Of a stretch of 64,000 nucleotides of DNA, positions 43,900 to 55,300 are shown one piece after another. The stretch's first letter is position 1; each line of letters starts with the position of its first letter. This DNA comes from Macrostomum hystrix (Eukaryota; Platyhelminthes; Macrostomidae): the NCBI GenBank assembly GCA_950097015.1, contig CATNEN010000038.1, positions 25,395,001 to 25,459,000 on the forward strand, in the 5' to 3' direction. The position numbers were made by a program, and so were the translations under genes. A model generated the notes under the pieces. That model searched no databases. It was not told the DNA's origin and saw nothing but the letters and a program-made list of their open reading frames with translations.

Positions 43900-45480
43900 T
43901 TACAGGGAATCCTACCCCGATCTCTCAACGTCTATCAACATCTCACAATAACTTTAGTTTCATTTCTATCGGGCAAAAAAACATTAAAGCAATAAAATAG
44001 AAAATTGATTACCATTTTTTCGAAACATATCGGCTAGTTGCTAATTTTAACAATCCATACTCTATTAACAAAATTTCTTTATTCTTAATTATATAGATCA
44101 TTGCGCTGTACAGCTTCATTGACCACCTGTTTAGCAATCAATTATGACACTGGCATTGACTAAGTGATTTCAATTTTGTCTGTTTACTCATGTAATACGT
44201 GCGCTTCTACTCGTATTTCTGACAGTTGAATTCATTTACATTGGTCTTTTGTATTTCTTAAACAACTTTTTACATAGTGATGTAATGTAACGTTTACTAT
44301 TTCATTTCGTTTGGTTTAAACTCAATGCTTTATTTTAGTTTTATCAATTTTAGATATTAAATCTGTGATCCGTTGTATTGACTTTATTTTCTGGCTATGT
44401 CTTTTGTTTAGTTGTTTTCTGTCTTTAAAAAATGCAATTTTAAATAGCTTTTGTTCTCGTATAATGAACAAAATTGTTTAACAAATGCAATAATAGAGAA
44501 CTAGCTGTTTGTGGTCATACTTTTAGCATTAGATAATTTTATAACTTTTATCTAAACTTTTTTCATCCTCTTTACTATGACAGTAGTATAGTGTTGACAT
44601 GATGACACAATAATAGAGACATAAAAGTGATCTTTTAGCATTAGAAAACTTTATAACTTTTATCTAAACTTTTTTCATCCTCTTTACTATGACAGTAGTA
44701 TAGTGTTGACATGATGACACAATAATAGAGACATAAAAGTGATCTTTTAGCAGTATTAAGCTAAGCTTTTTATTTAGTCACGACACGCATTGACTGGACT
44801 GTTTTTTTAATCTTCTTAAACAACACTTGTTTTTGTTTCAGTTAAAGCTTATTTTATTTTCTCTGTTGTGGCCGTACTGAGACTTTGCAATTCGCATCTT
44901 TAAATTGTCTTATATACATGCGTAGAAATATTACTGCGAACAATCCGTATGCAACACTTGTGAAACCGTGTTGCAGCTTCTGTTTTTTATAAAAGAAACA
45001 TCGCGCACCACACTACATAGACAAGTTTGGCTTTATATTTAGTTTCGGATTTTTTCCCAGTCGTTTCTCTCTGACTCTCGCTTTCTGTCGATCTTTGGGT
45101 CCGCGATCCCAAAAAGGTTAATACTTGAATTTTACTGATGTCTATACGCCGCTATATTGTTTTAAAAAATTTTAACAATAAAATGATATTATGAGAGTTT
45201 AAACTGTTGACGTCCAGTTTTCAATGCAAACTCACATACGAATTTTTAAGCTTTATTAATTACACGCTGTTGGCGTTAGCTAGTAACAAATCTTTTAAGT
45301 TTGTATATGTGCTACCTGATATTAGCTCATTGTAACTGTACAGTCATTCGCATCCAGATTTTGTAAAGCAATCTAGTAACCCTTAAACATGTACGCAATC
45401 GACTTGTCTGCGGAATAAATCGACGACAAAAACACAGTACATACTACAACTACATATTATTTTCAAGAAGCTCGACGCGA
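43900..45480. other. Intergenic spacer with a 111-bp tandem duplication
   Basis: AT-rich, no gene recognised. TTTTAGCATTAGATAATTTT starts a segment at 44521 that is repeated at 44632 with few changes (111 bp). Confidence 0.6.
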
Positions 45481-45523
45481 CGCACCTATAAACACCAGCA
45501 GTTACCGTATTATTAGCATTAAT

Positions 45524-45964
45524 ATTGGTTTTCAACTTCGATTTCAAACTAAGTAACTTCTATTTCGTCTAGCATTTTTTCATCCGGCTTCAAACAGACT
45601 TTCAATATTAATAATTATTTTTGACACGTCAGACAAGACAATGGAGGACTCCATTGTCTGAAGAAAGCCAGAACGCGTAATGATGGATCAAGCCGTTTGC
45701 TTGTTGATCCCCAACTGGACAGCAAGCTGCAGCCAGTCAGCATTTTCTTCAAATGTCTCGACAATTGAAGAGACGAAATAGATGTTACTTTTTGTGAAAT
45801 TGATTTACCCTAACTTGGGCAGGCCGGTCTCGCGGACGAAATTGAAGTTACTAATCGGGTACACACGAGCAGCGGGCGAAATTAAAGTTACTAACGCCAG
45901 CCGGAGAGCCGCCGGGCGAAATTTAAGTTACTTAGTTAGTTTGAAATAGAAGTTGAAAACCAAT
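45524..45964. mobile_element. MITE-like element with imperfect terminal inverted repeats
   Basis: The left end (45524-45559, ATTGGTTTTCAACTTCGATT...) is an inverted copy of the right end (45925-45964, ...GAAGTTGAAAACCAAT) over about 36-40 bp. Inside, a CGAAATTNAAGTTACT motif occurs at about 45837, 45881 and 45917 and inverted at the left end. A perfect 11-bp hairpin (AGACAATGGAG/CTCCATTGTCT) lies at 45636-45659. No coding sequence, as usual for MITEs. Confidence 0.65.
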
Positions 45965-46076
45965 AGAGATAGATTAGATCGAGATTAGAGCAAAGCGTTG
46001 TGAGGAAATGTAATGCTACACCTTATCAACTTAATCGGCTTCGCGGAAAATTATCTACGCTGCGATTTCAGCACAG

Positions 46077-46150
46077 TTTGAGAGCATCTTGAAGGAGGAG
46101 GTTAGTTATCCCCGTCAAATGGGTGCTGTACCAAACGATTATCCCTTAAT
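46077..46150 (+). pseudogene. Stray copy of the PKC exon 3/intron 3 junction
   Basis: This segment matches 41071-41150 with very few differences. It covers the last 24 nt of PKC exon 3 (TTTGAGAGCATCTTGAAGGA...), the donor GTTAGT and the start of the 42-bp array (GGGTGCTGTACCAAACGATT). It is outside the gene, about 2.8 kb beyond the PKC stop codon, and leads into unrelated sequence, so it is a non-functional duplicate. Confidence 0.9.
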
Positions 46151-46159
46151 CCCCAAATC

Positions 46160-47406
46160 CCTTGGGGATATTTCTTCGGAGTTGAAAAATACTTTGAACG
46201 TATTAAACAAATATTACTACTTAAATCACCAAAAAGACCATAATTAGCTTACTTTATGTGCTTTTGTAAAATAGATTATGTTTTCATTTCGAAAAAAGTA
46301 GCTCTTAAATATATTTTAAATTTTATTTATATTCTTAATTATCGTGTTTGACTTTTGTTTTTTTACCGTGAAGTTAAAATTGTTTCATATATTTCGTAAG
46401 CTCACCATTAAATTATTTAATCAAATACTACAAATAGGAATTATATTGCAGCAAGAAACATCTTCTAGATATCAAAATTTATTTGTCATTTTCTGTCGTT
46501 TCTGTCTTGCACTTTTCGTATTGGTAGTTTAATTTTTTGGAGTTTTCAGAAACTCTATAGATTTATATCCGATATGATAATATTTATTCTAGTCTAGTCT
46601 AGAATCGAAAGTCTAGTGAATAAAAAATGAAGTAAAAGTAATTAATGATGGTTTGGTTTTCTTTATCCGTAAACGATATAATTATATTTGTCAGTCTGAT
46701 ACAAGGACTACTTAATGCTCTAAAGTATTTAGTAGTCCTTATACTTTGATATAGGTGTATATGTATTCCAAAAGAATCATTAAATATTTCAAAGCAGGGC
46801 AACATATTGCAAATAGCAGGCAATCGCTATATATCATTTCAGTTTTTTGTGCATCAAAATAGAACTGCTAGTAATTAACTGACTGATAACTTTTAGCAAA
46901 TTAAATATGATGTAGGAAAATCAAGCATAGTTGTATTTCTTTAATGCAGAACATATAAATAATTATTTAAATACTTATTCCATCTGCCTTTTTCACATTT
47001 TCATTTCATTTCTCACTTCAAAGACAATTTTGAAGCCTTCTATCTCAAAATATTTGTTATAATGTCTAAAGATGCAGCAGATTGTGTGTATATAGAAGGT
47101 TTTTTGTAACCTATAAGCAACATATGTCAGACAAATAAAATATAGTTGCGAGTCAACAAGTTTTTAATTCATTTTAGCATAGAAGTTTTATTTTGCATAT
47201 CCAAGCTAGTTTTTTTTAATTTTCATAGCAGACTAAAATCTGTTTGCTTTAAGAGCAGATAAACTAAAACCTTGTTACAAATATAAATACAATGTATTGT
47301 ACTACACATTTTGACATTTTAAAAAATAAAACTAGATTTTAATTAAAAAGTTATTAAGGTTATTAAGTATTTGAATTCAATAACTTTAAAGCTTTTTTTC
47401 AAACAG
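46160..47406 (+). other. Spacer upstream of the MAP3K gene
   Basis: AT-rich with no array or gene. A hairpin (AAGGACTA at 46703 with TAGTCCTT at 46733) is visible. It ends in a long T-rich tract and AAACAG at 47406, 38 nt before the MAP3K start codon, which may be a cis or spliced-leader acceptor. Confidence 0.5.
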
Positions 47407-47444
47407 AATTTCTAATTTGCTATCTAAAAACAACCAACGGCAGA

Positions 47445-47600
47445 ATGCCTTCCGACTGCCAGCACAGTCTGCGCTCGGTGCACGATCTATCACCGTTGCT
47501 ATGCAACCCGGAGCCAAGCGAGGACTCAGTAGTCAGCGGCTTGACAGCCCAGCTGCAGCTGATGCAGAGTCGCCCGGAGCTTCAGCTTGTTGAACAGCCT

Positions 47601-47631
<31 letters not shown>

Positions 47632-50600
47632 TTGTCTGCGAACTGCCAGACAGTTGGAGCACAGTGTCATCCTTAGCCGCAATGCAGCACGCGAAATCTT
47701 TGCCAACACTGCAGCACGACTCCAGCCGCCTGTGCGACACAATGATTGTCGCCGTCGAGCCCAGACGATCGAGGACTTTATTCGAAGGCCTGATTGGCTG
47801 CCTGCGACCGATGTGGCAGATTGTTGGCAGACGCACCGGCGTCGGTGGCGGCGGCGGCTACGGCGGAGCCTTCGCTCAGGTGGCAGCAAAATCAGCCGCC
47901 GCCGCAGCCGCCGCTGGCGTGGCTGGCAATGCGGCCGCCGTAGCAGCCGCAGCGGCGTCGGCCGCGATGCCCTGGACGATGGACATGCTGGACATCTCCG
48001 AGCTGCAGTTTCTGACATCTGGCAGTCAGGGCGCGGTGTTTTACGGCATCTTCAAGGGCCAGGAGGTGCGCTGCCGGGGGGGGGCTGATTAAATGGAATT
48101 ATAAAAATATCATAGAAAGCCAATCTTTTTATAAAGTGCTTTATTCTGTTGGAAGAGCAATTGAGTCCTGTTATCCTCGATTGTAAAAGTTTTTGAAGTT
48201 ACGCCATTTACGAGAAAGAAACAATTTGCAGTTTTTTGATTTGCCAGTTGTTTTCGGTTGTCCTGTATATCAATTATGGCGTTTACAGGTTTTTAGGGCT
48301 AACCAGTTTATAGGCTTTCGGAATTTATGCGATTTCGTGTTGGGATTTCCCGGGGTTAAACAGGGTTTTGGTATTTCCCAGGATTAAACAGCGTGTTGGG
48401 ATTTCCTATGGTTAAACAGGGTGTTGGGATTTCCTATGGTTAAACAGGGTGTAGGAATTTCCTATGGTTAAACAGGGTGTAGGAATTTCCTATGGTTAAA
48501 CAGGGTGTAGGGATTTCCTATGGTTAAACAGGGTGTAGGAATTTCCTATGGTTAAACAGGGTGTAGGAATTTCCTATGGTTAAACAGGGTGTAGGGATTT
48601 CCTATGGTTAAACAGGGTGTAGGAATTTCCTATGGTTAAACAGGGTGTAGGAATTTCCTATGGTTAAACAGGGTGTAGGAATTTCCTATGGTTAAACAGG
48701 GTGTAGGGATTTCCTATGGTTAAACAGGGTGTTGGGATTTCCTATGGTTAAACAGGGTGTAGGAATTTCCTATGGTTAAACAGGGTGTAGGGATTTCCTA
48801 TGGTTAAACAGGGTGTAGGGATTTCCTATGGTTAAACAGGGTGTTGGGATTTCCTATGGTTAAACAGGGTGTAGGAATTTCCTATGGTTAAACAGGGTGT
48901 AGGAATTTCCTATGGTTAAACAGGGTGTAGGAATTTCCTATGGTTAAACTGGTTGTTGGGATTTCCTAGGGTTAAACAGGGTTTTGGTATTTCCCAGGGT
49001 TAAACAGGGTGTTGGGATTTCCTAGGGTTAAACAGGGTGTTGGAATTTCCTATGGTTAAACAGGGTTTTGGGATTTCCTAGGATTAAACAGGGTTTTGGG
49101 ATTTCCCGGAGTTAATCTGGGTTTTGGGATTTCCCAGACTTGTGATTTTCTCGTTTAAGAATTTTCCTACTTTGGAATTTCCCCGTTTTTGGATTTCTCT
49201 ATTTTGAGATTTTCTCTTTTGGGGATAATAATTTTTGGGATTTCCTAGTTCCGGTGTTTCTTGAGTTTTATTGAGTCACTAGGGGATAAAGAAAATGAAA
49301 CTAACTATTAGACAGTCGGCCAATCCAATAAAAGTACACGTTGTTCCGCTACCCGCCAGGTGGCGGTGAAGAAATTCACGGAGCCGCCGGAGGTCGGACT
49401 GCAAGATCTGCGCCATCTGAGAGAGCTGCGCCATCCACACGTTGTGCAGTTCATCGGGGCCTGCGTATCAGAGCCTAATTGTAACTGCCTAATCATGGAG
49501 TTCTGCCCGTTTGGCAATTTGTACGAGTTTTACACAAACAAAATTGACTGCCTGCCTGCCGCCAAGGTGCTTGACTGGTGCAAACAGCTCGCCAGCGGTA
49601 TGGCCTATCTGCACGACAAGAAAATTGCTCACGGCGATCTAAAAAGTCCCAACATTCTGGTGTGCGACGGAGACGTGCTGAAAATCTCCGACTTCGGATT
49701 AGTCCGGGTGCCCGCGCTTGAGGGCGCCGCTTGCAGTCGGCAGGTGCGATTTTGAGATTTAAATCCCAAATGTCCTCATATTTCAATCCCAAATCTCTTC
49801 ATATTTCAATCCCAAATCTCCTCATATTTGAATCCCAAATCTCCTCATATTTGAATCCCAAATCTCCTCATATTTCAATCCCAAATCTCGACATATTTCA
49901 ATCCCAAATCTCCTCATATTTCAATCCCAAATGTCCTCATATTTGAATCCCAAATCTCCTCACATTTGAATCCCAAATCTCCTCATATTTGAATCGCAAA
50001 TGTCCTCATATTTGAATCCCAAATCTCCTCATATTTGAATCCCAAATCTCCTCATATTTGAATCCCAAATCTCCTCATATTTGAATCGCAAATGTCCTCA
50101 TATTTCAATCTCAAATCTCCTCATATTGGAATCCCAAATATCCTCATATTTCAATCTCAAATCTCCTCATATTTGAATATCAAATCTCCTCATATCTGAA
50201 TCCCAAATCTCCTCATATTTGAATCGCAAATGTCCTCATATTTCAATCCCAAATCTCCTCATATTTGAATCCCAAATCTCCTCACATTTGAATCCCAAAT
50301 CTCCTCATATTTGAATCCCAAATCTCCTCATATTTGAATCCCAAATCTCCTCACATTTGAATCCCAAATCTCCTCACATTTGAATCCCAAATTTCCTCAT
50401 ATTTGAATCGCAAATGTCCTCATATTTGAATCCCAAATCTCCTCATATTTGAATCCCAAATCTCCTCATATTTGAATCCCAAATCTCCTCATATTTGAAT
50501 CGCAAATGTCCTCATATTTCAATCTCAAATCTCCTCATATTGGAATCCCAAATATCCTCATATTTCAATCTCAAATCTCCTCATATTTGAATATCAAATC

Positions 50601-53600
50601 TCCTCATATCTGAATCCCAAATCTCCTCATATTTGAATCGCAAATGTCCTCATATTTCAATCCCAAATCTCCTCATATTTGAATCCCAAATCTCCTCACA
50701 TTTGAATCCCAAATCTCCTCATATTTGAATCGCAAATGTCCTCATATTTCAATCTCAAATCTCCTCATATTGGAATCCCAAATATCCTCATATTTCAATC
50801 TCAAATCTCCTCATATTTGAATATCAAATCTCCTCATATTTGAATCCCAAATCTCCTCATATTTGAATCGCAAATGTCCTCATATTTCAATCCCAAATCT
50901 CCTCATATTTGAATCCCAAATCTCCTCATATTTGAATCCCAAATCTCCTCACATTTGAATCCCAAATCTCCTCATATTTGAATCGCAAATGTCCTCATAT
51001 TTGAATCCCAAATCTCCTCATATTTGAATCCCAAATCTCCTCATATTTGAATCCCAAATCTCCTCATATTTGAATCGCAAATGTCCTCATATTTCAATCT
51101 CAAATCTCCTCATATTGGAATCCCAAATATCCTCATATTTCAATCTCAAATCTCCTCATATTTGAATATCAAATCTCCTCATATTTGAATCCCAAATCTC
51201 CTCATATTTGAATCCCAAAATTTCCTCATATTTGAATCCCAAAATTTCCTCATATTTGAATCCCAAAATTTCCTCATATTTGAATCCCAAAATTTCCTCA
51301 ATTTGAATCCCAAAATTTCCTCATATTTGAATCCCAAAATTTCCTCATATTTGAATCCCAAAATTTCCTCATATTTGAATCCCAAAATTTCCTCATTTTT
51401 GAATCGCAAATCTCCTCGTATATAAATCTTTAATTTCTTCAGAAATTCCAGAACCTGATGAAGAAATCCCAGATCACCTCAAGTTAAAATCCCAGAACCC
51501 TATTATTCTCAGATCCTCAATCCAGCATTTAATTATCTCCTCTGTACAAAAACTCCATTCGAGGTCGCATCGCGCCACCTGCAACTCTACGGCACAGTCC
51601 GCTGGATGTCGCCAGAGCAGTGCCGTCAGGAGAGCTGGGGCTATCAGGCCGATGTCTACAGCTATGGCGTCATCGTCTGGGAGCTGCTATTCCAGGAGGC
51701 GCCATACAAAAATGTGGACCGCTGGGCGGTGGTGCTGGGCGTAGGTCAGGGCACCCTGTCGCTGCCGCTGCCCACGCATACGCCGGGCACCCTGCGCACC
51801 CTGATGGAATCCTGCTGGTCTCCCAAGCCCAAATCTCGACCGGCTTTTAAAACTATTCGCCAGTCCTTAGAGATGAGCTGCAACGATGTTTTAATCCTGT
51901 CCGACGGCGATCTACGCATTCTGCGTCGGGCCTGGTCGGCCGAGATCGCCGTGGCGTTGTCCAGCTTCCGTCAGGAGGATTCGCGCGCCAAACTCGAGGC
52001 CGACCTCATTCGACAGCGTCGCGAAGAGCTTCAACACGCCAGCGACATTCGGCAGCACTACGAAAAAAAGCTCCGACGTGTTGACAATCTGCAGATGGAC
52101 CTGACTAATCTCCGACTCCGCCTGCTGCTACAGGCCAAGGTGTCGCAGGACCAGCTCCGGGATCGTCAACGCCAGATGATTGACAGATGCTGCCGCTCTT
52201 GCAAGCACCTGTTGTCGGCTTTGTTTAACGATTCCGGCTTCAACGCCGCTGCCAGATGCCGCCGGGCTAGTCTGGCTCTGAACCAGCCGACGCTGCTTCA
52301 GTCACCGCCGCCGCCACCAGCGGCAAGTCCGGCTTCGTCGGCATCGCCAAGCACAGCCGATGCTGCTGTGCAGACATTGTCAACCACTGAAACGGAATCT
52401 GGCTCTCTAGTCAGGATTGTTGAAGACAAAGACTCGCTGCCGCAGTTGCGCCCTAGGCCGGGACGAAGACCAAATAATCGGCATTCCTCCGGCCAGAGTC
52501 AAACAACAGCGAATGGCACCGTCAGCGCTAGCAGCAACAGCAGCAGCAGCGCGTGCTGCGGCGGCAGCAGCGGCGGTGGAGGCAGCGGCAGCCGCGGAGG
52601 CGTCGGCAATCGCGGTGGCGGCAGTCCAGCAATGCTGCTGAGCACCGAGATCCTCACCCGCGAACTGCAGGACAACATGACCGACAGTCTCAGCGACAAG
52701 GAGGCCGCGTTCGATCAGTTCAAACAGCAGGGCGGGAGTCGCTGCTCAGCCGGAGCTGCTCAATGCGGAATTCGGGACAGTGCGGCTACGGACTTTAATC
52801 TGGTGAGACAGGGGCCTCGGATACGATTAACTAGCTGCTTTCTAAGAGATTAGATTTCCTATATTGAGTATTTCTCTACTTTAAGGGTTTTAGTTCCAGT
52901 TTTGGAGTTTCCAGCTTTTGGGGTTTCCCAGTTTTTGGGTTTCTTAGTTTTGGGGATTCCTGTTTATTTAGTTGTCCAGTTTTGGGCTCTCCTATTTTTG
53001 GGATTCCCAGTTTTCAGGATTCCCAGTTTTAAGATTTTCCAGTTTTGGAGGTTTTGGAGTTTCCCTGATTAAGGCGGGGCAGTTTAAAGTTTAGGAATTT
53101 CTCAGTTAGGGGTTTCCTAGTTTATATATTTGTAATTTTGGAGTTTCCCAGCTTTGGGATTTACCAGTTTTGGGGTTTCCCGGTTTTGGGGTTTCCCGGT
53201 TTTGGGGTTTCCTGGTTTTGGAGTTTCCCAGTTTTAAGGTTTCCCAGTTTTGGGGTTTCCTAGTTTTGGGGTTTCCCAGTTTTGGGGTTTCCCAGTTTTG
53301 AGGTTTCCTAGTTTTGGGGTTTCCCAGTTTTGGGGTTTCCCAGTTTTGAGGTTTCCTAGTTTTGGGGTTTCCTAGTTTTGGGTTTTCCATTTTTCTCGGT
53401 TTCTAATAACTTTTTCCCAGTTTTAGGTCTTTCTTCTTGTCAGGTTTCAACTGTCAAAAGTTTTCAAATCACTTTTTTCCCAGCTTCTATAATCTCAGGA
53501 CTGACTAGCCGACGTAAATTGTTTGCTGTGCTATCAGATTTTTTTCTGGTAGTTTCGCCTTGTCTATGCAAGAATATTCTACTTGGATTTTTGCCATGCA

Positions 53601-55107
53601 AAGATCAATAAATGTTTAATTAATGCCACAGCAGGAAATGGCGGCCTCTGGTCCTTTTAGCTGTAGAAGAACAAGCCGGTGCAAACACCAGAAAGTGAAA
53701 GAGAGAAAAATTCTCCCCTTGCCGTCGCTTCCTAATTTTCTATTTCCTTATCTTCCTTCTTTCTTTTGCACTTTTGCTTTTCCCCTCTGGCTTGTTAGGA
53801 TGCGGAAAATGGGACGCTGGAAAAGTCGCTGTCTCTCGCTCTCTCTCGCCTTTCCCTTGCCCTCCAACAGCGATGCCCAAACTCCGGTTGATTCCAGCGC
53901 CGGGGCAGACAAATCTCCTCCCTCTCCTGTCTCTCCGTGCGTGTTTTTTTTTCTCGCCCATCCAACTACGGAATCCTCACACACAGAATATCCTACTGTA
54001 CGCCTCTGTGATCGATCGCTAGCTCAGGGGGGGTGGGTACCGGTTGGAAATTAGAGTGAAATACCAATGTCCAACGGAGTACAGTCCATATCTAGACATC
54101 TAGCTATAGACCATATCTAGTCCTAGCCTTATTACTAGATGTAACCTAGTGCTCAATTTTAGTTAGAATAGCACCCAGTGGCCTCATCTGAGCACAGTCT
54201 GCCTCTCACCCAGTCTCTCTACCCCATCCTCCCCAAACGCCCTAACCAACTGCCTCGATAGGAAAGAGAATATAAAATTCTAATTATAGCACCACTATAG
54301 CCAATCAAATTATTAGCTGAGTCATCATGCCATTTTATTTATTGTCATTTTTGTGTCAGACAAAACCTACTGGAACATTGTAATCGATTGTCTGAATTCT
54401 TATTTTTAGAATTAGGAAATTGTTTTAGCCGATCTACTAAACAAAAAAAGTCCGTTAACAAACTCGGCCAAATTCCAGCGATAATTTCTTTATTATCCTA
54501 CTAACAGTAGTGCAAGGGGGTCGGTGGCAGAGCGGTTATCGCTTTTGCCTCTCGCACCACGGTCCCTAAGTTCGATTCCACGGCGAGGTCACATTTATTT
54601 GGGGCGCAGCCGCGGAGAGAAGGCTTGGGGGCTTGTCGTGTAATTTACGCCCTTGAGGGCCAACCTCCAAGGTACAGTGAGATTGTACACTGCCTGACGA
54701 TGAGAAAGTCAGGGCAGATGTACACACCTGTGTGAGCGTATGCCTGCGTAAAGTATCTGTGTGCGTGTGTCAGCGAAATAGGCGGAATTGCCTCCTCGCT
54801 GGCTGCGGGTCTAGTGTCACCAAATGATGTGCCATTGCCCGCAGCCCTCCTGCAATTATTATTATTGTTATTAACAGTAGTGCGTGAAAAAAAAACATAT
54901 TTTTCAAAACCAACCGCCATTTTGCAGATGACAATCAACTCGGACAGTTTTGAAGATCATAACAATCAATCGGTTCAAGTCGCGTCTATTGCTATAGGAG
55001 AGCAGCAGCAGCAGCAGCAACAGCATCTGCTGCAGCAGCAGCTGCATCCATTGCGCAGAAGTGAAGGCTGCGCAAACGGATTTCGACCGAATTCCTCGTT
55101 CATGTAA
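47445..55107 (+). CDS. MAP3K12/13: DLK/LZK-type MAP kinase kinase kinase (MAP3K12/13 family)
   Basis: DLK/LZK kinases activate the JNK and p38 cascades in axon injury and synapse development. Exons at 47445-48065, 49360-49743, 51564-52802 and 54928-55107 join in phase 0 to about 807 residues. Exon 1 has a poly-Gln tract, the family motif GCLRPMW, poly-Ala runs and the kinase start SGSQGAVFYG. Exon 2 has AVKKF, MEFC, the catalytic loop HGDLKSPN and SDFG. Exon 3 has GTVRWMSPEQ, the kinase C-lobe, the conserved segment DIRQHYEKKLRRVDNLQMDL and a leucine-zipper helix, a Ser/Pro/Gly-rich tail, and TDSLSDKE, which resembles the SDGLSD activation hexapeptide. The last exon ends with SDSFEDHNNQSVQVAS, resembling the vertebrate C-terminus. 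HRD is replaced by HGD, and the first P-loop Gly by Thr. An extra exon near 53799 is possible. Confidence 0.9.
48340..49145 (+). repeat. 28-bp minisatellite, MAP3K intron 1
   Basis: About 28 copies of GGTTAAACAGGGTGTAGGAA plus TTTCCTAT (28 bp), with the variant GTTGGGATT. Flanking copies decay into TTTTGGGATTTCC-type sequence. Confidence 0.96.
49757..51420 (+). repeat. 23-bp minisatellite with long-period blocks, MAP3K intron 2
   Basis: About 72 copies of TCCTCATATTTGAATCCCAA plus ATC (23 bp). A variant block containing CTCATATTGGAATCCCAAAT recurs at about 50111, 50530, 50763 and 51108, at intervals close to multiples of 23, showing higher-order duplication. The last copies change to a 24-bp CCCAAAATTTCCTC form. 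Confidence 0.97.
52860..53440 (+). repeat. 17-bp TTTCCCAGTTTTGGGGT minisatellite, MAP3K intron 3
   Basis: Clean 17-bp copies at 53140-53390, flanked by degenerate copies with 16-20-bp spacing. Each unit carries TTTCCCAG, which looks like an acceptor. Confidence 0.95.
53799..53890 (+). other. Possible alternative or terminal MAP3K exon
   Basis: After the acceptor CTTGTTAG at 53798, the phase-0 frame reads DAENGTLEKSLSLALSRLSL, an amphipathic helix, before a stop. Its only usable donor would leave phase 1, which does not fit the last exon, so it could be a terminal exon of another isoform or not an exon at all. The main model skips it. Confidence 0.25.
54514..54871 (+). mobile_element. tRNA-derived SINE with 12-bp target-site duplication, MAP3K intron 3
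   Basis: TAACAGTAGTGC occurs at 54502-54513 and 54872-54883 and brackets the element exactly. The head has A-box TGGCAGAGCGG and B-box AGTTCGATTCC. The body (about 54595-54850) is unrelated to the Deu-bearing SINE, and the tail is an ATTATTATTG microsatellite. The insertion ends 56 bp before the acceptor of the last MAP3K exon. Confidence 0.9.
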
Positions 55108-55300
55108 AATCACGGATTCTCACGGCTTCAATTTTACCGTAGAACATTTATATTGTTTCCTTTATTGTTTCTCCTGGCTTTATTTTAGTTAAATATTGCG
55201 ATTTTCTAAACATATCGGATGGAGGGCAAATTCGTTTTCCTGTTATTTTTTCTCACTAAGTTATTCTTAAATTGGCATTCAACTTTTAACTAGCTCAGCA
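55108..55300 (+). other. MAP3K 3' flank
   Basis: Unique AT-rich sequence after the stop. No exact AATAAA is seen before the array begins. Confidence 0.4.

Noticed and set aside
53623-54054. 143-codon frame within MAP3K intron 3
   Set aside because: Its frame is out of phase with the preceding exon and its composition looks like low-complexity intron; only the phase-0 piece at 53799 is kept as a weak candidate exon.
54318-54324. AP-1 site TGAGTCA as feedback element in MAP3K intron
   Set aside because: A single seven-base match is expected by chance in a window of this size.
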